A stretch of DNA of 5,664 nt. It comes from Clostridiales bacterium. GTDB lineage: Bacteria; Bacillota; Clostridia; Lachnospirales; JAITVM01. The notes below the pieces were generated by a model that worked only from the letters and a program-made list of their open reading frames with translations, made no database searches and was not told the DNA's origin. The stretch is from contig JAITVM010000232.1 of assembly GCA_031285815.1 (NCBI GenBank), positions 1 through 5,664 on the forward strand. The letters run 5' to 3'. The translations under genes and the position numbers were made by a program. Below are positions 1 through 5,575 of this stretch, piece by piece. Positions within the stretch are counted from its first letter, which is position 1. Every line of letters starts with the position of its first letter.

Positions 1-1
1 A

Positions 2-628
2 GGTGACGGTTTTAAAGAGCTGTTTAAAAATTTGGGTGCTGATAAGATTATTAATGGCGGGCAGACTATGAACCCAAGTACAGAAGATATCCTTTTGGCA
101 GTGGAAAATATTAATGCTAAGAATATTTTTATACTGCCGAATAACAAAAATATTATCCTGGCAGCAGAACAAGCAAAAAAACTTTCAAATAAAAATGTTG
201 TTGTATTACCGACAAAAACTATACCAGAAGGCGTTTCTGCCATGATAAATTTTGTTAATACAATGAGCCTTGATGAAAATATTGAGGTAATGTCCGAATC
301 ATTTGCTGAACTGATAACAGGCCAGGTTACTTATGCCGTTAGGAATACAAGCTTGGATGGCTATGAGATATCCGAAGGGGATATCCTTTGTATGAAGGGC
401 GGCAAGATAAACAATGTATCAAAAGATGTTATGTCGGGCACAAAAGAACTTTTAATGGGTATCATTAATGAAAATTCGGTATTGGTATCCATTTATTTTG
501 GACAAGAATCTGAAGAAGCTACGGCAAGCGATTTGGCCGGGTATATTATTGAACAGTACCCAAACTGCGAAGTAGAGGTTTATTCAGGTGGGCAGCCGCT
601 ATATTATTATTTGATATCTGTAGAGTAG
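2..628 (+). CDS. fakA: Fatty acid kinase ATP-binding subunit FakA (YloV, DAK2-domain protein), 3' part
   Basis: The open frame runs in from the left edge (first full codon at base 2) and ends at TAG 626-628, giving the last 208 residues of a protein usually about 550 aa long. The TTG at 32 is an internal Leu codon and not a start, because the frame upstream of it reads GDGFKELFKNLG, which fits the family. The motif GGQTMNPSTEDI just inside the window is a hallmark of the C-terminal region of YloV/FakA proteins. The N-terminal nucleotide-binding DhaL (DAK2) domain lies outside the window. In this family FakA supplies ATP to phosphorylate fatty acids held by FakB, in the cytoplasm, feeding phospholipid synthesis. 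The gene is followed by a terminator and then recG, the neighbourhood also seen around yloV in Firmicutes. Family assignment is firm; the substrate partner is inferred from the family. Confidence 0.92.
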   Translation, partial: GDGFKELFKNLGADKIINGGQTMNPSTEDILLAVENINAKNIFILPNNKNIILAAEQAKKLSNKNVVVLPTKTIPEGVSAMINFVNTMSLDENIEVMSESFAELITGQVTYAVRNTSLDGYEISEGDILCMKGGKINNVSKDVMSGTKELLMGIINENSVLVSIYFGQESEEATASDLAGYIIEQYPNCEVEVYSGGQPLYYYLISVE

Positions 629-648
629 TTTTGGAATTTTAGTTTATA

Positions 649-676
649 AAGAGGCCGCGCTTTGCGCGGTTTTTTC
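649..676 (+). terminator. Intrinsic terminator of fakA
   Basis: A perfect 6-bp GC-only stem, CCGCGC (655-660) with GCGCGG (664-669), closes a TTT loop and is followed at once by six T residues (670-675). It starts 27 bases after the fakA stop codon. It should end the fakA transcript and so separate it from recG, although partial read-through is possible. Confidence 0.9.
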
Positions 677-732
677 GTGAAGCGCTGTAGTGGTACAGGT
701 TAAATGGGTTTGTTATGTTTTGATAAAGTTAA

Positions 733-745
733 GGGGGATAAAATG
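733..745 (+). promoter_or_regulatory. Ribosome binding site that decides the recG start
   Basis: The run AAGGGGG (731-737) lies five bases before ATG 743, good spacing for a Shine-Dalgarno site. The in-frame ATG at 704 has only a weak AGG, four bases upstream. The protein starting at 743 (MFLDDPISKIKNIG) also begins like typical RecG proteins, which open with a short stretch before the KxxxxIG segment. Confidence 0.7.
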
Positions 746-2776
746 TTTTTGGATGACCCAATCTCAAAAATAAAAAATATAGGTGAAAAAAGGGCGCTAC
801 TTTTTAGTAAACTAAATATTTTTACAGTAAGGGGGCTAATCGAGTATTACCCGAGGGATTATGAAGATAGGGGGAATATAAAAAAAATAGATGAATTGAT
901 AGCCGGCGAAAGCAACGCATTTATTGGCAAAGTGGTTAGCCCTGCTGAAAACCTTTTAATTAATGGCAAAAAGATAACTAAACTTATATTTAAAGATGAA
1001 GCCGGTAAACTAGAAATTATTTGGTTTAATATGTTTTTTTTGAAAAATGTTTTTGTTAAAGGGCAGGAGTATATTTTTTATGGCAAGGTTACAGATAAAT
1101 TTGGGAGGCTTAGGGTTGAGTCGCCGGAGTATGAACTGGTTTCAGGCGGGGGGCTGGTTAATGCTGGGCGGATTGTCCCGGTTTATAGTTTAACCCACGG
1201 GCTTTCACAAAAATTTCTGCGCACAACAATAAATTATGTTTTAGAAAATATTGAAGATGATATAGCTGATGTTATGCCAAATTATATCCGTGAAAGATAC
1301 AGCCTTATGGATAAAAAGCCAGCCATTACAAATATTCATTTCCCTGAGTCGGAAAGCGCTTTTTTTAAGGCTAGGGGGCGTTTGGTTTTTGAAGAGCTTT
1401 TCTTTATGCAGGCATCGCTAATTAAATTAAAAGGTTATATAAAAAACAGGGTAGATGGCTTGGTATTTAAAGAAGTTGACATAAGCACCCTTGATTTGCC
1501 GTTTGCCTTAACAAATGCGCAGGAAAGGGCCCTGGCTGAAATTATATCAGATGAAAAAAGCGGCTATGCTATGAACAGGCTGGTACAAGGTGACGTAGGC
1601 TCGGGGAAAACTGTTATAGCTTTAATAAGTGCCTATGTTGCAATTAAAAACGGCTACCAGGTTTGTTTAATGGCACCAACGGAGGTCTTGGCAAACCAGC
1701 ATTTTATTTATTTTAAAGGGTATTTTGATAAGCTGGGGATAAAAACTGAATTGCTGGTAGGCTCCCTAACAAAAAGGCAAAAAAATTCTATTTATTTTAA
1801 TATTGAGTCCGGCTTTACCAAAATGATAATAGGCACCCATGCCATTATACAAAGCGGGGTTAGGATGAAGAATTTAGGGTATGTTATTACTGACGAGCAG
1901 CACCGCTTTGGGGTGGGGCAGCGCAGGGATTTAACGCTAAAGGGAAATAACCCACATGTCTTAGTTATGACGGCTACACCAATACCGAGGACATTAGCCC
2001 TTATTTTATATGGTGATTTAGATATCTCTATTATTGATGAAATGCCGCCGGGCCGGCAAAATATTGATACTTTTTTTGTTACAGGCAAATATTTGCCTAG
2101 GGTACATAATTTTATCCGGGAAGAAGCGGAAAAAGGCAGGCAAATATATATTATTTGCCCTTCTATTGATGGTGAAAACGAACAGCTTAAATCTGTCTTA
2201 TCTTATACCGAGGTTTTGGCTAAAGAATTGTCGCCACTTAAAGTAAACTGTTTACATGGGAAAATGAAACAGGATGAAAAAAATTTAATCATGGATGGGT
2301 TCTCAAAAAACTTATTTTCTGTTTTGGTTTCTACTACTGTAATAGAGGTTGGCATAAATGTTAAAAATGCTACGCTAATCATTATAGAAAATGCCGAGCG
2401 CTTTGGCCTTTCCCAGCTTCACCAGCTTAGGGGCAGGGTAGGGCGCGATAGCCACAAGTCCTATTGCATACTAATATCAGACACAAAAAATAAATACTCT
2501 AAACAAAGGCTTCAAATGATGGTCCAAACAAACGATGGCTTCGCAATTTCTGAAATGGATTTAAAATTACGTGGGCCGGGAGAATTTTTTGGATTAAAGC
2601 AGCATGGTATACAAGAGCTTAAAATTGCCAATATTTATAAAGACATGGAAATACTAAAACTTGTTTCTGAGGCCGTAAATATTGATTACAGTTTACTAAG
2701 CAACGAAGAAATAGTACGGCTGGACAATGAGCTATGCAAAATTTTGGATTATGAAAGTAATTCTGTATTTCTATAG
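743..2776 (+). CDS. recG: ATP-dependent DNA helicase RecG
   Basis: A 677-residue protein, close to the usual family length (about 680-690). RecG is a cytoplasmic superfamily 2 translocase that unwinds branched DNA and regresses stalled replication forks. An N-terminal helical segment is followed by the OB-fold wedge domain (about 55-140) that grips the junction. The helicase motifs follow: Walker A GDVGSGKT (283-290), motif Ia APTEVLANQH (311-320), the RecG-type Walker B box DEQHRFG (384-390), motif III TATP (410-413) and motif VI QLRGRVGR (561-568). The C-terminal TRG region is represented by ISEMDLKLRGPGEFFG (602-617). I chose ATG 743 because GGGGG (733-737) sits five bases upstream. The longer frame from ATG 704 adds 13 residues (MGLLCFDKVKGDK) with only a weak AGG before it. 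All catalytic motifs are intact. I found no clear promoter between the fakA terminator and this start. Confidence 0.96.
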   Translation: MFLDDPISKIKNIGEKRALLFSKLNIFTVRGLIEYYPRDYEDRGNIKKIDELIAGESNAFIGKVVSPAENLLINGKKITKLIFKDEAGKLEIIWFNMFFLKNVFVKGQEYIFYGKVTDKFGRLRVESPEYELVSGGGLVNAGRIVPVYSLTHGLSQKFLRTTINYVLENIEDDIADVMPNYIRERYSLMDKKPAITNIHFPESESAFFKARGRLVFEELFFMQASLIKLKGYIKNRVDGLVFKEVDISTLDLPFALTNAQERALAEIISDEKSGYAMNRLVQGDVGSGKTVIALISAYVAIKNGYQVCLMAPTEVLANQHFIYFKGYFDKLGIKTELLVGSLTKRQKNSIYFNIESGFTKMIIGTHAIIQSGVRMKNLGYVITDEQHRFGVGQRRDLTLKGNNPHVLVMTATPIPRTLALILYGDLDISIIDEMPPGRQNIDTFFVTGKYLPRVHNFIREEAEKGRQIYIICPSIDGENEQLKSVLSYTEVLAKELSPLKVNCLHGKMKQDEKNLIMDGFSKNLFSVLVSTTVIEVGINVKNATLIIIENAERFGLSQLHQLRGRVGRDSHKSYCILISDTKNKYSKQRLQMMVQTNDGFAISEMDLKLRGPGEFFGLKQHGIQELKIANIYKDMEILKLVSEAVNIDYSLLSNEEIVRLDNELCKILDYESNSVFL

Positions 2777-2779
2777 GGT

Positions 2780-2806
2780 GGGATCAATTAATAAAATTGA
2801 TTTCCC
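2780..2806 (+). terminator. Hairpin just after recG, possible weak terminator
   Basis: GGGATCAATT (2780-2789) can pair with AATTGAT (2795-2801) plus CCC (2804-2806), leaving a two-base TT bulge and the loop AATAA. It begins three bases after the recG stop codon. The stem is AU-rich and is followed only by TGTAATTTTC, not a clean T run. It may terminate weakly or simply protect the 3' end of the recG mRNA. Confidence 0.35.
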
Positions 2807-2827
2807 TGTAATTTTCTAGGATTTCAA

Positions 2828-2856
2828 TTGATAAATTCACTAATAAATGCTAGAAT
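2828..2856 (+). promoter_or_regulatory. Sigma-A-type promoter for the 2968-5488 gene cluster
   Basis: TTGATA (2828-2833) and TAGAAT (2851-2856) each match the -35 and -10 consensus at five of six bases and are separated by exactly 17 bases. TGC directly before the -10 box makes it an extended -10 (TGn). Transcription would start near 2863, giving a leader of about 105 nt before ATG 2968. A short inverted repeat, ACTAAT (2839-2844) and ATTAGT (2855-2860), overlaps the spacer and -10 box and could be an operator, though it is AT-rich and may be chance. Confidence 0.7.
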
Positions 2857-2910
2857 TAGTAATAAGCCGTAGGTTTTTTAGTTTATTAGGGGAATTATTT
2901 AGAATAAAAT

Positions 2911-2963
2911 GGGCCGGCAAATGCTTTTGCCGCCGTGCCCACTCTTTAAAAAAGTAGGTGGGT
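2911..2963 (+). promoter_or_regulatory. Structured 5' leader with two competing stems next to the start codon
   Basis: Stem A pairs GGGC (2911-2914) with GCCC (2937-2940) and CGGCAAA (2915-2921) with TTTGCCG (2926-2932), around the loop TGCT and a four-base bulge (CCGT). Stem B pairs GCCCAC (2937-2942) with GTGGGT (2958-2963), with an inner CTTT/AAAG helix (2944-2947 with 2951-2954). Both need GCCC at 2937-2940, so they exclude each other. Stem B buries the Shine-Dalgarno AGGTGGG (2956-2962) before ATG 2968, and stem A would free it. The pairing is read directly from the sequence; a switching role is inferred. It matches no riboswitch class I recognise. Confidence 0.4.
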
Positions 2964-2967
2964 CATA

Positions 2968-3279
2968 ATGGGGTTTTCGGATAAGTTAATAATTGGCGGC
3001 AAGTTAAAAAGCCCAGGGGAAATTATTGAAATATTGAAGGAGGGTACCCGGGTTTTTGGCGTTTATTTGATTTGCATAAACAAAGGTGCCAAAAATATTT
3101 TTGAAATAATTAGCTCGGTTGAATTTAGTAAGCCTATATATACGGGGAAAGATTACTTGGTTATAGGGGTAGCTGAAAATAAAAAAGAAGCAGCCGCAAT
3201 AATTGAAAGCTTGTTAAAAGAATATTACTCTGCACCCAGAAACGAACCGTTAAAAAAGTATTTTTTGAGAAAGTATTAA
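2968..3279 (+). CDS. Small conserved-looking protein of unknown function
   Basis: A 103-residue soluble protein that I cannot assign to a named family. It has no signal peptide or membrane helix. Its make-up suggests a small alpha/beta fold: a helix-like SPGEIIEILKEG (about 16-27), a hydrophobic strand VFGVYLICI (about 29-37), another strand DYLVIGVA (about 62-69), a helix KKEAAAIIESLLKEYY (about 72-87), and a basic tail ending KKYFLRKY. ATG 2968 is preceded by AGGTGGG (2956-2962) at good spacing. It is the first gene after the 2828 promoter, and only 41 bases separate it from the membrane protein downstream, so co-transcription is likely. Codon and base use match its neighbours. The coding call is well supported by the ribosome binding site, promoter and context; its function is unknown. 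Confidence 0.8.
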   Translation: MGFSDKLIIGGKLKSPGEIIEILKEGTRVFGVYLICINKGAKNIFEIISSVEFSKPIYTGKDYLVIGVAENKKEAAAIIESLLKEYYSAPRNEPLKKYFLRKY

Positions 3280-3320
3280 ACCTAATTAGGGGTTTAGTTT
3301 AAGCATGGAAGGATTTATTT

Positions 3321-4001
3321 ATGGCTATCAAATGGTTAGTGGCAAGTTTAAGCACTTTGTGCCTTTTCGTGTTAATTTGTTGTTTGTCTATACAAATCCC
3401 AACTTTTAACCTTGATTTTTACAAAAAAGAATATGTTAAATTAAATACTGCTGAAAATATGAAAATGGATGAAGGTGGGCTACTTCAAGTAACAAATGAA
3501 TTATTGTCATATATGAAAGGTACACGCAAGGATTTAATTGTACAAGCAACAGTAGCAGGCCAAGGGCGTGAATTTTTCAACCAGCGGGAGGTCAGCCATA
3601 TGGCTGATGTAAAAAACTTATTTGCATATGGTTTTTTGGTACGTAACCTATCCGCTATAATTTTTGTGCTGACCGTAGCCTTTTTTGGGCTTAGGGCGGA
3701 GGGCAACCTAACAATATTTGCTAGGGCATATATACTTGGTTTTTTAGGGGCAATTGCTTGCCTTTTGATACTTGGTTTTATTATTTCAACAGATTTTAAT
3801 AAATACTTTACTATATTCCACGAGATTTTTTTTACAAATGAATTATGGGTGCTGGACCCAAATGTAGACCTTCTTATAAATTTAGTGCCATTACAATTTT
3901 TTATGGACATCGCAAAATACATAGCTGTAACCTTCGCCCAATTAACGGCTGGAGTATTGTTTTTAAGCTATATTTACCTCAAGTTTTTTAGGGCGGGTTA
4001 A
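3321..4001 (+). CDS. TIGR01906/DUF1461 (Lit-like) integral membrane protein
   Basis: A 226-residue membrane protein with four predicted helices, at about 4-26, 107-124, 133-156 and 198-221, and a large non-cytoplasmic-type loop between the first two. Motifs typical of the TIGR01906/DUF1461 family are present: REVSHMADVK (89-98) and FHEIFFTNELWVLDP (166-180), followed by DLLINLVP and FF. His93 and His167 are the conserved histidines within these motifs. Members of this family from enterococci and bacilli (Lit) move an acyl chain within lipoproteins to give the lyso form, and the histidines are the likely active-site residues. Whether this clostridial-type member does the same cannot be told from sequence alone. 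GGAAGGA (3307-3313) lies seven bases before ATG 3321. The DUF2953 gene follows after about 25 bases, consistent with one operon. Family call strong; enzymatic role tentative. Confidence 0.85.
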   Translation: MAIKWLVASLSTLCLFVLICCLSIQIPTFNLDFYKKEYVKLNTAENMKMDEGGLLQVTNELLSYMKGTRKDLIVQATVAGQGREFFNQREVSHMADVKNLFAYGFLVRNLSAIIFVLTVAFFGLRAEGNLTIFARAYILGFLGAIACLLILGFIISTDFNKYFTIFHEIFFTNELWVLDPNVDLLINLVPLQFFMDIAKYIAVTFAQLTAGVLFLSYIYLKFFRAG

Positions 4002-4028
4002 AATTTCTATAGTTATATAGAGGTGGTG

Positions 4029-4454
4029 GTGCTTTTGTTTCTGGCTGTTTTATTGGCAATACTAAAATTTATTTTATACTTTGTGCTTATTAGCTTAGCA
4101 ATTATTTTTATAGTATCCTTAATTATTTTAGTTTCTGCTATAAAATATGATGTCCATATAAAAACCAGCGATTTGTTTACAAACCCTAAGGGTACCATGG
4201 CGAGGGTTAATGTTAGCTGGCTTTTTGGTATATTGAAGCTTAAAATTGTGTATATTAAAAATAAACTCAAAACACAGGTCTTTGTTTTTGGGCTCTGTGT
4301 CAACAGGAAAAGGCGTAAGGGCAAAAATGCAAAAGAAGGGTTGGATTATGAAAACACAGAGGTTACAATTGCCTCTGATGACCCAAAACTAAAAACCAGG
4401 GCAGAACCCCAGGGCGGTGTGGAAAATAAAAATATAGAAATTAAAAATATATAA
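4029..4454 (+). pseudogene. DUF2953 (YtfI-like) membrane protein, N-terminal part up to a premature stop
   Basis: This is the N-terminal 141 residues of a DUF2953 protein. A long hydrophobic stretch of about 38 residues (one or two membrane helices) precedes the domain start SAIKYDVHIKTSD and strands such as VNVSWLFGILKLKIVY. A charged, Lys/Asn-rich linker then runs to TAA 4452-4454. The same frame stays open from 4455 to 4973 and encodes the rest of the domain, so the stop splits one gene. Three GTG codons in a row (4023, 4026, 4029) are possible starts. I chose 4029 because AGAGG (4019-4023) is five bases upstream of it. In Bacillus the homologue ytfI stands directly before ytfJ (gerW), as here. 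The stop could be a real mutation, a base-calling error or a read-through site. The first half alone could still make a membrane-anchored fragment. Confidence 0.75.
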
Positions 4455-4472
4455 GCTAAAAATATAGAAGCA
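4428..4472 (+). repeat. Three tandem 15-bp in-frame repeats (KNIEx), the middle one carrying the stop
   Basis: Three consecutive 15-bp units begin at 4428, 4443 and 4458. Each starts AAA AAT ATA (Lys-Asn-Ile). The outer two continue GAA (Glu) and then ATT or GCA. The middle one continues TAA and then GCT. The unit is a multiple of three, so copies change linker length without shifting frame. The stop codon therefore differs from its sister copies by one base, G to T. Confidence 0.85.
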
Positions 4473-4976
4473 CAAAAAATTGGGCATGATGCAAAAACAG
4501 AAAAAACAAAAAATATAAAACCCAAAAAAGTAAAAAAACAAAAAAGCCCAAAAATTAAAAAATATAAATCAGAAAGTATATTAAATAGGTTAAAGTATGC
4601 GTATAATTATCCGGATAGGAAAAAAATAACCGATAGTTTTTTTAGAATGGTAAAGCGTATATTTAAGCACCTGAAACCAAAGTATTTTAAATTGCGGGTA
4701 ATGCTTGGGATGGACGACCCTTGCTTGACAGGGGAGATAGTTGGCGCGGCCGCAGTATTTTCTGGTGTTTTTCACAAAAATATATTTTTAAAAGGGAACT
4801 TTTTAGAAAAGGAAGCAATTGTTAAACTAGGCGTAAATGGCCGGGTTAGGCTAGGCTCGTTTTTAGTATCGGCAATTAGGTTTATTTTTTATATCCCCGT
4901 AATGAAAGCAATTGTTAAGCTAGTAAAATATTACTTTAAACTTAATAAGCAGAAAAAAATTCAAGAGGATATTTAG
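4455..4976 (+). pseudogene. DUF2953 (YtfI-like) protein, C-terminal part after the premature stop
   Basis: This stretch is open in the same frame as the upstream fragment for 173 codons and ends at TAG 4974-4976. It starts with a very Lys-rich linker, then carries the conserved C-terminal part of the domain: a segment ILNRLKYAYNYPDRKK, a basic helix around FFRMVKRIFKHLKPK, and the family hallmark MDDPCLTGEIVGA (bases about 4709-4747), followed by a hydrophobic segment IRFIFYIPVMKAIVKLV. The first ATG is at 4647, inside the conserved region, and has no Shine-Dalgarno before it. No ATG, GTG or TTG codon lies between the stop and 4647 in this frame. Independent translation of this half is therefore unlikely, and I read it as the rest of one broken gene. 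With Glu restored at the stop the protein would be about 315 residues. GerW begins 23 bases downstream. Confidence 0.78.
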
Positions 4977-4999
4977 AGTGGATGAAAGGGGCTATATAT

Positions 5000-5488
5000 A
5001 TGGAATCAGGAGTTTCGAGTAGCTTAAACATTTTATTTAATAAGATGGAGAATTTTGTTACAACAAAAACGGTGGTTGGTGAGCCAATTACTATAGGCGG
5101 GGTTATAATTTTGCCACTTATAGATGTATCATTTGGGGTTGGCGCTGGCGGCGCACTGATCAGAAATGATACTGAGGCTAAGGAGAAATCAGATATTGAC
5201 ACTAACGGGGGCGGCCTTGGCGCAAAAATAACACCTTCGGCTGTTGTAGTGATATCTTCCGATGGCAATGTGTCTACTGTAAATTTGAAGAACCAGGATA
5301 GTGTAAGCAAGCTTATTGATATGGTGCCAACAATAGTAAGCAAATTAAATTTTGGCCCGTTTAGCAAAAATAAAAAAGGTGAAGATAATAAAACAGAAGT
5401 TAAATTTGAAGAAAAGATATTCGATGAGAATGGTAAATTAGTAGAGAAGAAAAGTGTTGAAAAACAAATTTATGACGACGAAGTCTAA
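5000..5488 (+). CDS. gerW: GerW family sporulation protein (YtfJ)
   Basis: A 162-residue protein of the Spore_YtfJ family. The core is clear: an N-terminal amphipathic segment, then VVGEPITIGGVIILPLIDVSF (about 25-45), the glycine-rich FGVGAGG (45-51), a variable acidic stretch, and GGLGAKITPSAVVVIS (71-86), the second family block. A highly charged tail (about 121-162, rich in Lys, Glu and Asp) follows. In Bacillus, GerW is a spore protein needed for normal germination; a comparable role here is inferred. I chose ATG 5000 because GAAAGGGG (4984-4991) lies eight bases upstream. The ATG at 4982, which would add MKGAIY, has no well-spaced Shine-Dalgarno. It follows the DUF2953 gene, the same pair as ytfI-ytfJ, and is the last gene before a strong terminator. 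Confidence 0.93.
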   Translation: MESGVSSSLNILFNKMENFVTTKTVVGEPITIGGVIILPLIDVSFGVGAGGALIRNDTEAKEKSDIDTNGGGLGAKITPSAVVVISSDGNVSTVNLKNQDSVSKLIDMVPTIVSKLNFGPFSKNKKGEDNKTEVKFEEKIFDENGKLVEKKSVEKQIYDDEV

Positions 5489-5496
5489 GGCTTTGT

Positions 5497-5538
5497 GGCT
5501 GTTGCAGATCATTAACTTGATATGCACGGCCTTTTTTT
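5497..5538 (+). terminator. Intrinsic terminator of the gerW operon
   Basis: A long stem pairs GGCTG (5497-5501) with CGGCC (5527-5531), TGCA (5503-5506) with TGCA (5523-5526), and ATCA (5508-5511) with TGAT (5518-5521), around the loop TTAACT. It has one bulged T and one G/A mismatch. Seven T residues follow directly (5532-5538). It begins eight bases after the gerW stop and should end the transcript of the 2968-5488 cluster. Confidence 0.87.
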
Positions 5539-5546
5539 ATGTTAAG

Positions 5547-5575
5547 TTGGCACTGTAACGAGTTTTCTGTAAAAT
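5547..5575 (+). promoter_or_regulatory. Sigma-A-type promoter pointing out of the window
   Basis: TTGGCA (5547-5552) and TAAAAT (5570-5575) each match consensus at five of six bases with a 17-base spacer. It lies nine bases after the gerW terminator and would start a rightward transcript near 5582. No start codon with a good ribosome binding site follows before the window ends, so the gene it serves lies beyond base 5664. Confidence 0.55.

Noticed and set aside
704..742. Longer recG start at ATG 704
   Set aside because: It has only a weak AGG upstream and adds residues unlike RecG N-termini, while ATG 743 has a strong GGGGG site five bases away.
1792..2088. Minus-strand open frame of 98 codons inside recG
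   Set aside because: It lies entirely opposite conserved RecG helicase motifs, has no ribosome binding site, and shows no recognisable protein pattern. It is a shadow of recG.
2034..2246. Plus-strand open frame of 70 codons in another frame of recG
   Set aside because: It overlaps the conserved helicase region of recG, which has all its motifs in the main frame. It is a shadow.
3278..3295. Inverted repeat AAACC/GGTTT after the 103-aa gene as a terminator
   Set aside because: Only five mostly AT pairs with a long loop and no T run. Too weak, and it would break up a closely spaced gene group.
3485..3922. Minus-strand open frame of 145 codons
   Set aside because: It is opposite the Lit-like gene, whose motifs and membrane helices are clear. 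No start signals or family features.
4013..4324. Minus-strand hydrophobic open frame of 103 codons
   Set aside because: Its hydrophobicity mirrors the membrane segment of the DUF2953 gene on the + strand. No independent support.
4452..4454. TAA recoded as an amino acid (genetic code change)
   Set aside because: TAA is the normal stop of three neighbouring genes (3277-3279, 3999-4001, 5486-5488), so general reassignment does not fit.
4942..5367. Minus-strand open frame of 141 codons
   Set aside because: It lies opposite gerW, which is well supported by family motifs. It is a shadow.
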